Assembly (NCBI GenBank): GCA_017935675.1
Contig: JAGBHE010000008.1
Location: 1-64,000 of the forward strand
Direction of reading: 5' to 3'
From: Clostridia bacterium
GTDB taxonomy: Bacteria; Bacillota; Clostridia; UBA1381
DNA length: 64,000 nt
The notes below the pieces were generated by a model, which saw nothing but the letters and a program-made list of their open reading frames with translations, searched no databases and was not told where the DNA came from. This document shows positions 9,633-18,564 of the stretch, piece after piece (the stretch's first letter is position 1; each line of letters begins with the position of its first letter). Both the position numbers and the translations under genes were made by a program.

Positions 9633-10276
9633 TCTGTGATGATATGCCCTTTATTGCCGAAAACTTCAAAAATGTTCTCAGCACATACAGCGACATTGAG
9701 ATTTCTGCACTCACCACAGATGAAAAAAGCTGCATTGACGCTGTGATTAAGCTCAGGCCCGATATTGTTCTGCTTGATATACAAATGGATTTGCACGATG
9801 CGGGAATTATAATTCTTGAAAAAATAAAAAAGCTCAGTCCGCAAACAAAAATCATTATGTGTACTATACACAATGAAGATGAATTCATTCTTCGGAGCTT
9901 TGTTCTCGGTGCAAGCGGATATCTTGTCAAAACAGAGCCTACAAGCGTAATCATAAATACTATCCGCGAGGTCTATAAAAATAATGTATCACTCAGCGCT
10001 GATATCGCTCAGCGGATTTTAAAAACAACCCTTTCCGCGCAAAGTGAAAAGCAGGATATAACAAAGCTGCTCGATACGGTGGCAACACTGACAAGCACGG
10101 AATATGAAATCCTGAAGCTTATATATTTCGGTCACAGCTATCGTTCAATTGCGGGCGAACGCTTTGTTGAAGAATCAACAATCCGCTCACAGGTCAATAA
10201 AATTCTTAAAAAATTTAACTACAAAAACATGAAGCAGCTTATAAAATATTTAAAGTCACTTCATATTTTTGAATAA
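9605..10276 (+). CDS. LuxR/NarL-family response regulator
   Basis: This 223-residue protein has a receiver domain (residues 1-125; acidic pair D12/D13, phospho-acceptor D58 in IVLLDIQ, Lys in GASGYLVK) joined to a C-terminal helix-turn-helix (about 160-215, with ESTIRSQVNKILKKF as recognition helix region). The ATG follows AGAGGAG inside the end of the kinase gene, so translation is coupled. It is the cognate partner of the kinase and is followed after 18 bp by alpha-galactosidase. Candidate target sites are the repeats at 7881-8030. Confidence 0.92.
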   Translation: MEQSKIKIVICDDMPFIAENFKNVLSTYSDIEISALTTDEKSCIDAVIKLRPDIVLLDIQMDLHDAGIIILEKIKKLSPQTKIIMCTIHNEDEFILRSFVLGASGYLVKTEPTSVIINTIREVYKNNVSLSADIAQRILKTTLSAQSEKQDITKLLDTVATLTSTEYEILKLIYFGHSYRSIAGERFVEESTIRSQVNKILKKFNYKNMKQLIKYLKSLHIFE

Positions 10277-10294
10277 AAAAAGGAGAAAAACAGC

Positions 10295-12046
10295 ATGGAA
10301 TTTAAAGCAAACGGCATCACCTTCAAATCAGACTCCTCCTACAAGGTCACTCTTACATCGGCAAAGGAGGCTGCCGATTATCTTAAAATCGGAATTCATA
10401 TTGACTTCGGTGAAAAAACAACTCCGGAGCCTACAGTAATAACATGGGAGTTTCCGTCGTGCGATATATTTTCCCGGTGGAATCCGGGCTCATGGCTTGA
10501 ACACAGCCTGAATCCTGACTGGAGCCCGGCAAAAAGCGCGTCGCGCTCTGCTCAGTGGGCACCGGTAAAAACACATCTCAGTCTTTCGGGGAAAAACAGG
10601 CTTACTGTTGCGCTTACCGACGTCCGCACACCCCTTGAGCTTTCCTCGGGGATTTACGAAGAAAATGCAAAACTCAGATATAAGCTGACACTGTTCACTC
10701 AGCAAATCAGCGCTATTTCGGAATATGATACATATCTTATCCTTGACATGCGAGAAATTCCATATTCGGAGGCGATAAAGGATGTGCAAAAGCTCTGGAC
10801 AGAATGCGGCTATGCCTGCGCACACGTTCCCGAGGAAGCAACGCGCCCGATGTACTCCACCTGGTATTCCTACCATCAGCAGCTTGAACGTAAAACCCTT
10901 ATAGCAGAGCTTAAGCTTGCAAAGGAGCTTGGTATGGAAACCGTCATTGTAGATGACGGATGGCAGACAATCGACGGAAGCCGCGGTTATGCTTACTGCG
11001 GCGACTGGGAGCCGGAAAGGCTTCCCGATATGAAAGAGCTTGTCAGAGAGGTTCACAGCCTCGGCATGAAATATATGATGTGGTACTCAGTACCCTTTGT
11101 GGGAAAATACTCAAAGGCATGGGAACGCTTCCGCGGCAAATATCTTGACTACTCAGGCGAGGAATGCCGCTGGTGCGTTCTTGACCCAAGGTATCCCGAG
11201 GTGCGCGATTACCTGATTTCCACATATGAAAATGCAGTATCGGGGTGGAAGCTTGACGGATTGAAGCTTGATTTTATCGATTCCTTCAGACTGACTGAGT
11301 ATTCCGCAAAGCCAAACGCCGATATGGATTATGAATCTCTTGAAGACGCAGTCTGTGCTTTGCTTTCAGAGACGAAAAAGCGTCTTCTTAAAATCAATCC
11401 GGAAATACTGATTGAATTCCGTCAGGGCTATATGGGTCCTGTAATGCTCACCTGCGGAAATATGATAAGGGTTGCAGACTGCCCAGGCGACCCTCTTAAA
11501 AACAGAGCCGGAAGCCTTAGCCTGCGCCTGACCTCCGGAAGCTGCGCGGTACATTCCGATATGCTTATGTGGAATTACGGGGACAGCGTCCAATCAGCCG
11601 CGCTGGAAATAATCAGTATTCTTTTCTCAGTACCGCAGATTTCCGTGCTAATTGAAAAGCTGCCGGAGGAGCATTATAAAATGCTGCGCTTTTACCTTGA
11701 TTTCTGGAATAAAAACAGAGACTGTCTCATCTTCGGAAACCTTACGGCTAAAAACCCGGAGGCAAACTACAGTATTGCCTTGACAGAAACAGATACTGAG
11801 CTTGCAGCAGTTTCCTTCTCAAAAAATGTTCTGGAAACAGAAAAAATATATGACAAGCTTTCCTTTGTAAACGGCTCATGGGACGATGAGCTGCTCATTA
11901 AAAACAGCGGCGGAGCATACAGCGCCGAAATAGTAATATATGATTGCATGGGAAATATAACAGAGCAAAAAACAGCCGTTCTTGAAAACGGCTATAACAT
12001 CTTTAATGTTCCCTGCTCCGGATTGGTGCAGGTTATTAAAAACTGA
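10295..12046 (+). CDS. Alpha-galactosidase (GH36/clan GH-D type)
   Basis: This 583-residue protein has no signal peptide and is therefore intracellular. It contains VDDGWQ (219-224), a substrate-side motif of clan D, then GLKLDF with D326 as the expected nucleophile. IRVADCPGD, with D395, is a plausible acid/base. An N-terminal beta-sandwich (1-160) and a short C-terminal beta domain flank the barrel. It would hydrolyse terminal alpha-galactosides (raffinose-type or galactomannan fragments) brought in by the neighbouring importer. RBS AAAGGAG is 9 bp before the ATG. The last 29 codons exist in a second copy at 23918-24004, and the terminator downstream is interrupted. Confidence 0.88.
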   Translation: MEFKANGITFKSDSSYKVTLTSAKEAADYLKIGIHIDFGEKTTPEPTVITWEFPSCDIFSRWNPGSWLEHSLNPDWSPAKSASRSAQWAPVKTHLSLSGKNRLTVALTDVRTPLELSSGIYEENAKLRYKLTLFTQQISAISEYDTYLILDMREIPYSEAIKDVQKLWTECGYACAHVPEEATRPMYSTWYSYHQQLERKTLIAELKLAKELGMETVIVDDGWQTIDGSRGYAYCGDWEPERLPDMKELVREVHSLGMKYMMWYSVPFVGKYSKAWERFRGKYLDYSGEECRWCVLDPRYPEVRDYLISTYENAVSGWKLDGLKLDFIDSFRLTEYSAKPNADMDYESLEDAVCALLSETKKRLLKINPEILIEFRQGYMGPVMLTCGNMIRVADCPGDPLKNRAGSLSLRLTSGSCAVHSDMLMWNYGDSVQSAALEIISILFSVPQISVLIEKLPEEHYKMLRFYLDFWNKNRDCLIFGNLTAKNPEANYSIALTETDTELAAVSFSKNVLETEKIYDKLSFVNGSWDDELLIKNSGGAYSAEIVIYDCMGNITEQKTAVLENGYNIFNVPCSGLVQVIKN

Positions 12047-12066
12047 GACTGACGGGGGCTGCTGCG
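11958..12066 (+). repeat. Direct repeat, left copy: alpha-galactosidase 3' end plus half terminator
   Basis: Bases from TAACAGAGC in the alpha-galactosidase gene through the left arm of its terminator are repeated at 23916-24026 with only a few differences; the two within coding sequence are synonymous. The GGGGCTGCTGCG arm at 12055-12066 has no right arm here. The sequence after 12066 is unrelated to what follows the right copy, so 12066/12067 is a junction. Confidence 0.85.
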
Positions 12067-12347
12067 TACATGTTTCACAAGAAAAACTGCCTTTGAGTGG
12101 TTTGCTGTCATTACAGATATTGACTTTTACCCATAGCAGCACCATAACCTTTAAAGCTTTAAAATATCGTCGAACCATATCAAGCAATACCCCGACCGAA
12201 GATGTTATCGCAGATTATTTGTGTAGGAATTTATTTCGGTTTGTACTTTTATGCCCTGATTTAGCCATAAGTCAATTTATTCTGGCTAAACAACCAATGA
12301 ATGGGGAGAGTTCTACAGATATGGTGGCATGAACTTTTGACTGTCAA
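12067..12347. other. Non-coding stretch at the left island junction
   Basis: About 280 bp between the truncated terminator and the hairpin repeat. No frame gives a recognisable protein, and no ribosome site plus start is convincing. It could hold a decayed mobile-element end. I see nothing firm in it. Confidence 0.4.
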
Positions 12348-12525
12348 GTTTAAATCGGAGCAATGCTCTGCTTTGCTCTGCAAGGAGCAGAGCTTGCGAC
12401 AGATTGCAAGCAAGCGCAGGAAGCGTCAGCTCCACAGAATTTCAGTGGGAGATTTAAACTGCCACTGAAATTCTGAGATGGAACCCGCCTTTATAGGCGG
12501 GGGACATCTGCGCGTAGGTTATATT
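12348..12525 (+). repeat. Hairpin-rich repeat element, copy 1
   Basis: The element opens with GTTTAAATC, and its complement GATTTAAAC recurs about 100 bp later. Inside are stems GCTCTGC/GCAGAGC and GCTTGC/GCAAGC and the long pair CAGAATTTCAGTGG/CCACTGAAATTCTG. It ends with hairpin CCCGCC-TTTATA-GGCGGG followed by GACATCTGCGCG. A second copy lies at 16506-16667 in the same orientation. The GC-rich terminal hairpin resembles the subterminal hairpins of IS200/IS605 elements, so a non-autonomous relic is possible. The 3' edge overlaps the stop codon of the AraC gene. Confidence 0.7.
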
Positions 12526-13286
12526 GAATGTTTTCTGTATTCGGTCGGAGTCATACCGCTAAGCCGTTTAAATGAGCGGTTGAAATTTCGTATGCTTCCG
12601 AAGCCGCTGTCATGCGCGATTTGAGATACATCATTATCAGTGCATAATAACAGCTCACAGGCAATATTATAGCGATACATATTAACAAATTCATTAAAGT
12701 TAAGAGAAAAGTGTCTGTGAAAAAGCGTTGAAAAATAGTGATATTCATAGCCAAGGTGCGTGCAGATATCCTTCATTGAAATATTATAGCATAAATTTTG
12801 CGATGTGTACTCTACAACTTTCTGAATAAAATCCAAGTCATTGTCTTTATGTATAATATGTGAATTATTCAAACATTCGTTGCATACTAAATAAAGACAA
12901 GCTTTTAAATGAAATAATTCAAAAGTGGTTTCAATGAACAAGCTGTTTTCTAAAAAATCCGCTGCTTTTTCAGAAAATCTGAAAGGAGAGAAAAAATTAG
13001 TACCGTGAGTTTTCACAAAACTACTGATAAAATCAGCTGAAAAAACAGCGATCCATACCTTTGAAGATTCCATATTAACGGAATGGATAAAATAAGAAGG
13101 GATAATCATTGCAAATCCAGCGTATACATTATAGAGCGCACCGTTTATTACCAGCTCGACAGAGCCTTCAATAACGTATATCATCTCATAGTTTTTGTGG
13201 ATATGTGAAGGTATAGCTACGGTTTCATATATACGAACATTATAAGTATAATTCCCTATAGAGTTCTTTTGTTGATGTAATATCAT
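12519..13286 (-). CDS. AraC-family regulator with cupin sensor domain
   Basis: This 255-residue protein has an N-terminal cupin/AraC-binding domain (IPSHIHKNYEMIYVIEGSVE region, residues ~25-110) and a C-terminal double helix-turn-helix. The latter ends in DSGFGSIRNFNRSFKRLSGM and the family-typical TPTEYRK. The ATG at 13286 follows AGGAGAAAAACA. It is divergent from the glycosidase of module A and probably activates it in response to a sugar ligand. Its stop codon lies within the hairpin repeat, which places the gene flush against the mobile-looking element. Confidence 0.92.
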   Translation of the reverse strand: MILHQQKNSIGNYTYNVRIYETVAIPSHIHKNYEMIYVIEGSVELVINGALYNVYAGFAMIIPSYFIHSVNMESSKVWIAVFSADFISSFVKTHGTNFFSPFRFSEKAADFLENSLFIETTFELFHLKACLYLVCNECLNNSHIIHKDNDLDFIQKVVEYTSQNLCYNISMKDICTHLGYEYHYFSTLFHRHFSLNFNEFVNMYRYNIACELLLCTDNDVSQIAHDSGFGSIRNFNRSFKRLSGMTPTEYRKHSI

Positions 13287-13335
13287 TGTTTTTCTCCTAT
13301 TCTTAACTTTTGTCTATAATTATATAACTTATTTC

Positions 13336-13364
13336 TTGATTTGTCAACATTGAGATTTTATAAT
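13336..13364 (+). promoter_or_regulatory. Promoter for module A glycosidase
   Basis: TTGATT (13336-13341), a 17-bp spacer and TATAAT (13359-13364). The same TTGATT-N17-TATAAT layout occurs in front of module B (17616-17644). Confidence 0.65.
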
Positions 13365-13396
13365 ACTGATAGAATATATCTAATGAGGTGAATTAT

Positions 13397-13456
13397 ATGG
13401 ACGGAAAGAATCATAAAGTTGCTGTAAGAGTTTGCTGCAGCGAAGAATTGATTTAA
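13397..13456 (+). CDS. Small upstream ORF (19 codons)
   Basis: ATG at 13397 has a good GAGGTG site six bases upstream and reads MDGKNHKVAVRVCCSEELI before TAA at 13454. It lies between the module A promoter and the glycosidase RBS. It could be a leader peptide, or the stub of a lost gene. No known family is recognised. Confidence 0.3.
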   Translation: MDGKNHKVAVRVCCSEELI

Positions 13457-13491
13457 ACAAAGCTGAATGTATGAAAGGAGTCAATATAAAT

Positions 13492-15591
13492 ATGTATGTG
13501 ATAAAAAACGGGAGTGATTATTTATTGTCCGATACTTATGCCGACGGCGCTTGCTGTGAGGTGCTCAGTCCTGTAATTGTAATTGACGGAATCGAAAAGA
13601 AGGGAACTCTTGAAAAATCCAATAATCAAATGCAGCTGAGCAATATAGACGGTATAAGAGTTATGGACACGATAGACAATATAGGGAGCGGAATATTTAA
13701 AATAACACGCAGTATCAAAAATGAGCGAAGCGATAAGGTTAACTTTAAATCAGTTTTTGAAGCCAAAACTGTGTTTAAACCCTGTCATTTTGTTTTTCCG
13801 GGCTTTAACTATGACACGGCTCACTGCGGGGGAATAGATGCCGGAGAAATTATAAGCGGAAAAATGGGTAATACGGAAACAAATGTTATTAATACCCCGA
13901 CCGGGCTGTCAATGGATGGAAGTCCGTGGGTGTATGCATATGACCGCACATCCATACCATCGGGGAGTATTTCCGAGAATGACAAATGCGTGTTTGCCAT
14001 ATTCGCATCGGACGAAAACCGGCAATCACTTGAGTCCGCCGGCAGTATCATACGGAACAGTGATGGAACAATGACGCATAGAATTTTTCATCCGGTATCG
14101 GAAATGCCATATACATACGCACAAAAAAATTCATTTGAGCCGCCGTTGGAAAGATATTTATCTTTAAACAGCAATGAGTTTACTGAAGTTTCAATGTATA
14201 TGTTTATTGGCGTACCGAGATATAAGTACTACGGTACAGCCGCTGTTATGGAGGCTTGCACAAAAATATTTCCTTTTACACGCAAGAATGAACTAAGCAA
14301 AAAGGAAGTCTGGGATTTGGGTATTTCCTACATGAGATTTTTGATTAAGGATGCAGAGGGTGTGCCGATGTTTGCGGGGCGTATATCCGACAAATTGCTT
14401 TCTCAGATGCACGCAGCAACGCTTAAAGGCGAAGCAATGGCGCAAGCGCTTAAAGACCCCGAAAACCGGAAGCTTACAACCTTCGGCACAGGATTTGAAA
14501 TAGGCTGGGCAGGTCAGGGCGCAATGATGGCAAGGCTGTTTGCGGAAAACGGATTTGAAAAGGGCTATGATGCAGATGTTCTTACAGCCGAAAAGTGTCT
14601 TGATGCTTATGTTGCGACACAAAGAGAGAGCGGACTTCTGTTTCCTCTTTACGGGCAGATTATGCGCAAAACACCTGATGACGAATGCCGCTGTCCGGAT
14701 GCGTGCAATATTGGCTGGGCAATGTGTGAATTGATGCGCAGTTATAAGCTGTTTAAGGAACATGGGAAAATCAAACAGAATTATTATGATTTCGCAGTTA
14801 GAATTGCAGATTTTGCGGTCAATGCTTTTAACCCCGAATATGGATTCGCAAAGAGCTGGAAAATAGACGGCACGCCTGTTTCTACCACAGGAAGCATCGG
14901 CGGATTCATGATTATGGGACTCTGCGAGGTATACAGCCAAACGAAGCAGCAAAAGTATCTTGACATTGCGATAAAAGCTATGGATTTTTATTATGAGCGT
15001 GATCTGGATAATTTTATCTGTACTGCAGGAGCCATAGATTGTGCCTGCATAGATAAGGAAACATCATATCCGTTCTTAGAATCAGCATTGTTTTTATATG
15101 AGGAAACCGGTGAAAAGATCTGGATAGAGCGTGCGGAAAAGGCGGCTTATTATTTCTTCAGCTGGATGATGTTTTACGATTGTATTTATGATAATAGTAC
15201 TGATTTTGTAAAATTCGGCTATCATACTACGGGCGGTACGCTTATCAGTGCTGAGCATAATGCAATTGATCCATGGGGGGCATTGCTGGTGGGTGCAATG
15301 TTCAGGCTTTGGCACATAACCGAAAATGAAAATTACAAGATATGGGCTAAGATGACATGGTGGAATGCGCTTTTGGCAATCACTACCGAAAAAACGCCGG
15401 AAATACACGGAAACAAGCGTCCTTTAGGAAGTCAGAATGAGGGATTTTTCCATTGCAGATGGACAAAATACCGTCCGACCTGTGAAGAGCGGGGACATTT
15501 TAACGACAATCTGCACTCCTGGATGGGTGCGTGGAGACTGCATACTCTTTCCACAATGAGTGAAGATGATATTGATATATTGTGGGAATAA
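13492..15591 (+). CDS. Putative six-hairpin (alpha/alpha) glycosidase-like protein
   Basis: This 699-residue cytoplasmic protein has no signal peptide. The start at 13492 follows AAAGGAG; the frame is open further upstream, but the earlier ATG at 13471 overlaps the ribosome site itself. Residues ~1-260 look like an N-terminal beta-sandwich. Residues ~280-650 form helical repeats with conserved aromatic and Gly turns (GTGFEIGWAGQGAM, ACNIGWAMCELM, STTGSIGGFMIMG, HNAIDPWGALLVG), the pattern of six-hairpin glycosidases such as GH88/GH105/GH127-like proteins. I could not assign a family or catalytic residues. It is followed by an aldose-epimerase-like gene and faced by an AraC regulator, so a sugar-processing role is likely. 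Confidence 0.65.
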   Translation: MYVIKNGSDYLLSDTYADGACCEVLSPVIVIDGIEKKGTLEKSNNQMQLSNIDGIRVMDTIDNIGSGIFKITRSIKNERSDKVNFKSVFEAKTVFKPCHFVFPGFNYDTAHCGGIDAGEIISGKMGNTETNVINTPTGLSMDGSPWVYAYDRTSIPSGSISENDKCVFAIFASDENRQSLESAGSIIRNSDGTMTHRIFHPVSEMPYTYAQKNSFEPPLERYLSLNSNEFTEVSMYMFIGVPRYKYYGTAAVMEACTKIFPFTRKNELSKKEVWDLGISYMRFLIKDAEGVPMFAGRISDKLLSQMHAATLKGEAMAQALKDPENRKLTTFGTGFEIGWAGQGAMMARLFAENGFEKGYDADVLTAEKCLDAYVATQRESGLLFPLYGQIMRKTPDDECRCPDACNIGWAMCELMRSYKLFKEHGKIKQNYYDFAVRIADFAVNAFNPEYGFAKSWKIDGTPVSTTGSIGGFMIMGLCEVYSQTKQQKYLDIAIKAMDFYYERDLDNFICTAGAIDCACIDKETSYPFLESALFLYEETGEKIWIERAEKAAYYFFSWMMFYDCIYDNSTDFVKFGYHTTGGTLISAEHNAIDPWGALLVGAMFRLWHITENENYKIWAKMTWWNALLAITTEKTPEIHGNKRPLGSQNEGFFHCRWTKYRPTCEERGHFNDNLHSWMGAWRLHTLSTMSEDDIDILWE

Positions 15592-15611
15592 GAGCAGAAA
15601 GGAATAACGGT

Positions 15612-16469
15612 ATGGAATATGTATTGAAGAATGAACATGTAAGGCTTGCTGTAAGTGATTTCGGAGCTGAAATGACCAGCCTGAAGCTCAATGGGTTTGA
15701 ATATTTATGGACACCTGACGATGCTCATTTTAATCGTGTTTCGCCCTGTCTTTTTCCGATAACAGGCAGGTTTATGGAGGGGTACTACACTCATAACGAG
15801 AAAAAATACTACATGACCCTGAACGGAATGGTTATGGAAAAAAACTTCAGCACAGAGCAAATATCCGAAACAGAGCTTAGAATGGTTCTGCATGAGGATG
15901 AGGAAACTCTTGCGGTTTATCCGTATTCGTTTACTTTAGCCATTTATTACCGGCTTGAGGGCAATTTTGTTCACATATCATACGATGTGAGTAATCACTC
16001 CGAAGAGGCGATGCCGTTCAGTGTAGGTAACCATACCGCATATAAATGGCCGCTTGTTGATAATGACAATCCGAACAGCTATTTCCTGCGTTTTGAAAAG
16101 CCTGAAACGCTTAAATCCTTCAGCCCATTCGGATGGACGGATTCGTACATAACGAATGAAACAATTCGTCCGCTTGATCACAGCTTGTATATTAACGGAA
16201 CCCGTTCATTTAAAAATCAAAGATCCGAGTGGATCGAATACACCGGTGCAAATTGTGATTATGCAGTAAGAATGTATAACAAAGAGCTGCCGTTTGTAGC
16301 AAACTGGGCAAAGCCTGATAAGAATGCGAATTTGGTTTGTATTGAGCCGACCTTGAGCATTTCAAGTCATGGCCCGACAATTTTTGACAGAGAGGGAATA
16401 CATGTTTTGCAGCCCGGTAATTCAGAAAGAATTTCTTATACCCTCGAGGTATATTGTAAAAACAGATAA
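15612..16469 (+). CDS. Aldose 1-epimerase family protein (LacX-like)
   Basis: This 285-residue protein opens with YVLKNEHVRLAVSDFGAEMT and contains SPCLFPITGRF, PFSVGNHTAYKWPL and a late ISSHGPTIFDREGI segment, as in LacX/YeaD-type galactose mutarotase relatives. The start at 15612 follows AAAGGA; an in-frame ATG at 15582 overlaps the previous gene and has no ribosome site. Relatives interconvert anomers of free sugars or sugar phosphates. It probably acts on the product of the preceding glycosidase. Confidence 0.82.
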   Translation: MEYVLKNEHVRLAVSDFGAEMTSLKLNGFEYLWTPDDAHFNRVSPCLFPITGRFMEGYYTHNEKKYYMTLNGMVMEKNFSTEQISETELRMVLHEDEETLAVYPYSFTLAIYYRLEGNFVHISYDVSNHSEEAMPFSVGNHTAYKWPLVDNDNPNSYFLRFEKPETLKSFSPFGWTDSYITNETIRPLDHSLYINGTRSFKNQRSEWIEYTGANCDYAVRMYNKELPFVANWAKPDKNANLVCIEPTLSISSHGPTIFDREGIHVLQPGNSERISYTLEVYCKNR

Positions 16470-16505
16470 AAACCGACAGTTCACTTTTGAACCGACCTCC
16501 CGATC

Positions 16506-16667
16506 GTTTAAATCGGAGCAATGCTCTGCTAAGCTCTGCAAGGAGCAGAGCTTGCGACAGATTGCAAGCAAGCGCAGGAAGCGTCAGTGGGAGATTTAAA
16601 CTGCCACTGAAATTCTGAGATGTCCCCCGCCTTTATAGGCGGGGGACATCTGCGCGCAGGTTATATT
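16506..16667 (+). repeat. Hairpin-rich repeat element, copy 2
   Basis: This is the second copy of the element at 12348-12525, same orientation, nearly identical but lacking about 14 bp in the middle (the CTCCACAGAATTTC part). Its 3' hairpin is perfect: GATGTCCCCCGCC-TTTATA-GGCGGGGGACATC, a 13-bp stem, where copy 1 has mismatches. The two copies bracket module A (AraC, glycosidase, epimerase). Confidence 0.75.
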
Positions 16668-16731
16668 TTCTGTCTGACTTTTGGGGGTCGGTTCATTTTT
16701 TGTTTTCGGGTTACTCAAGGATGAATGCGAT

Positions 16732-17565
16732 TTAAATTCCTTTTACATATGCCGACGGACGGATGCCGGTGGCGGATTTAAAGGCATTTGAAAAATGGGA
16801 GGTGCTGTAAAAGCCTGTTTTGGAGGCAATTTCGGCAATTGTCATATTGCCCATTGCAAGCATCTTTATGGCTGCATCAATACGGAGATTTATTATATAT
16901 TGATGCATAGACATTCCTGTGTGTGCCAGTATTAATCTGTTCAGATATCCGGCTGAATAATGCATATTATCGGCAATATAGCTGTTTGTGAGATTTTCCA
17001 TATAATTTTCAGAAATAAAATCTATTAAATTTTGTGCCACTGTGATATTTCCGCTTGCGGATTGTTTTTGACGCAATGCTTCATAGATGACATTTTTTAA
17101 AAGGAGCGAGGACTTTTGCATATAAAATGTCTGCTTTCGATTGAATTCCTCACACAATTCGTTTAATGTGCTGCGAATATGAAAGACTTGCGGTATTGCC
17201 ATATGAGAATTCAGCGCCGGAAAGTCCTCAAATTCAATGATCCCATGTGACTTGGTTTCATTAAAACAATCCGATGCCACAGGAATTATGAGTGCCGATT
17301 CGTTGGAGAAATCATCTGTATAGTCAAAATCAATAACTATTGCATCAAAGACCGGATCCGGTATCAGGCTATACAGTGTGCCCGGTTGAAACACTACAAA
17401 AAGTCTTGGCTCTATTTTGTATTCAGTGTTGTTTACGACAATGTATCCGCTGCCGCTTTGGAAATACAAAAGCCGGCAATCATATGTTTTTATTTGTTTT
17501 TTTGTTCTATCATAACTCCATTTTCCCACAAAACGAATAAATGGGTTAGTTTTCTCAAATAACAT
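16732..17565 (-). CDS. AraC-family regulator with cupin sensor domain (module B)
   Basis: This 277-residue protein starts at the ATG at 17565 (GAGGTG six bases upstream); in-frame ATG and TTG codons further up lack a site. The N-terminal ligand-binding domain (VVNNTEYKIEPRLFVVFQPG) is joined to a double helix-turn-helix with IAEIASKTGFYSTSHFSNAF and RPSAYVKG. It is divergent from the five-gene catabolic operon of module B and is its likely activator. Confidence 0.92.
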   Translation of the reverse strand: MLFEKTNPFIRFVGKWSYDRTKKQIKTYDCRLLYFQSGSGYIVVNNTEYKIEPRLFVVFQPGTLYSLIPDPVFDAIVIDFDYTDDFSNESALIIPVASDCFNETKSHGIIEFEDFPALNSHMAIPQVFHIRSTLNELCEEFNRKQTFYMQKSSLLLKNVIYEALRQKQSASGNITVAQNLIDFISENYMENLTNSYIADNMHYSAGYLNRLILAHTGMSMHQYIINLRIDAAIKMLAMGNMTIAEIASKTGFYSTSHFSNAFKSATGIRPSAYVKGI

Positions 17566-17615
17566 AGTACACCTCGAAAAGTTCATTTTTTGCAAATTTG
17601 CATTTACTTTGTGTA

Positions 17616-17644
17616 TTGATTATATCACAGTATTGCATTATAAT
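17616..17644 (+). promoter_or_regulatory. Promoter for module B catabolic operon
   Basis: TTGATT (17616-17621), 17-bp spacer, TATAAT (17639-17644), 32 bp before the first ATG, which has a strong ACGGAGG site. Confidence 0.65.
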
Positions 17645-17676
17645 CAAGTTATAATTTAAGAAACGGAGGTCTTTTT

Positions 17677-18564
17677 ATGTTGGAATTTGAAAAAATAAAT
17701 GATGAAATATTTCTGTTAAGAGTGCCGTTTTCGACTGTTTGGACAGGAGTAATTATCATTAATGATACTTCGAACGGTAAGAATTATCTTATTGACAGCA
17801 GCAATGATAATCCGGAAAAGTTCATTATTCCGGCATTGGGACGAATAGGAATAAAACCGGAGGATATTGATTATTTATTAAATACACACTGTCACGGCGA
17901 TCATATAGGCGGACACAGTGTAATGGCAAAAAAATACGGAATTAAGGTTGCAACATATGCAAACGGTGCCGCAAGGCTTGAAAACCCGGCAGAAAACGCG
18001 GTGAGAATAAGGACAAAATTCCCGAACCACAGCCCGAACCCTCAATCATGGCTCAAGGGAGTGAAGGCAGACATTGTGCTTGAGGATGGCGAAGTACTCG
18101 GAAACAGGCTTAAATTAATACATACCCCCGGACACGATGACGATTGTGTATGCTGGTATGATTTGCCGACAAGGACTGTAATCAGCGGTGACTCAATACA
18201 GGCAAACGGCACTCCCACTCAAGGGATAGGCTTTTATCAAAGCCTTGATGATTACATGAAGTCGCTTGACACACTTTGCAAATATGATATAGAAAATATA
18301 ATAGCAGGTCATGATTATGACGGTATAGGCGATGTTATAATCGGAAAAGAAAAAGTGTCGGAAGCGCTGTCGGTTTGCAGGGATTATGTAAAAAAATATG
18401 ATAAATATATAAGAGAAAAATATAACGGCGGCGAAACGGACGCGGCGAAAATAGCCGTTGAACTTATAAATGAAATGGGTTGCGGAATGCCTAAACATCT
18501 GTTTTTGGCGCTGTATACCGTAACGGAGCATATAAGAATAATCAGAGAAGGGAAGAAAATATAG
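17677..18564 (+). CDS. Metallo-beta-lactamase-fold hydrolase
   Basis: This 295-residue protein carries the zinc motif THCHGDH (H71, H73, D75, H76), then HTPGHDDDC with the third-ligand His and SGDS with the bridging Asp. A late AGHDYD gives the last His. No signal peptide is present. It is the first gene of a tightly packed operon with an SDR, a dehydratase, an FAD enzyme and a DUF1116 protein; its stop codon abuts the SDR start directly. In such a setting it could be a lactonase or a thioester or amide hydrolase. The substrate is unknown. Confidence 0.88.
   Translation: MLEFEKINDEIFLLRVPFSTVWTGVIIINDTSNGKNYLIDSSNDNPEKFIIPALGRIGIKPEDIDYLLNTHCHGDHIGGHSVMAKKYGIKVATYANGAARLENPAENAVRIRTKFPNHSPNPQSWLKGVKADIVLEDGEVLGNRLKLIHTPGHDDDCVCWYDLPTRTVISGDSIQANGTPTQGIGFYQSLDDYMKSLDTLCKYDIENIIAGHDYDGIGDVIIGKEKVSEALSVCRDYVKKYDKYIREKYNGGETDAAKIAVELINEMGCGMPKHLFLALYTVTEHIRIIREGKKI

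Noticed and set aside
9430..9954. 174-codon open frame on the minus strand
   Set aside because: It is a shadow of the sensor kinase and response regulator, has no ribosome site, and shows no protein-like pattern.
11982..12332. 116-codon frame across the left island junction
   Set aside because: Starts inside alpha-galactosidase in another frame and crosses the junction; no similarity or ribosome site.
12348..12525. CRISPR array or attC-like site
   Set aside because: There are no regularly spaced short repeats; internal stems differ from each other and only two whole copies exist 4 kb apart.
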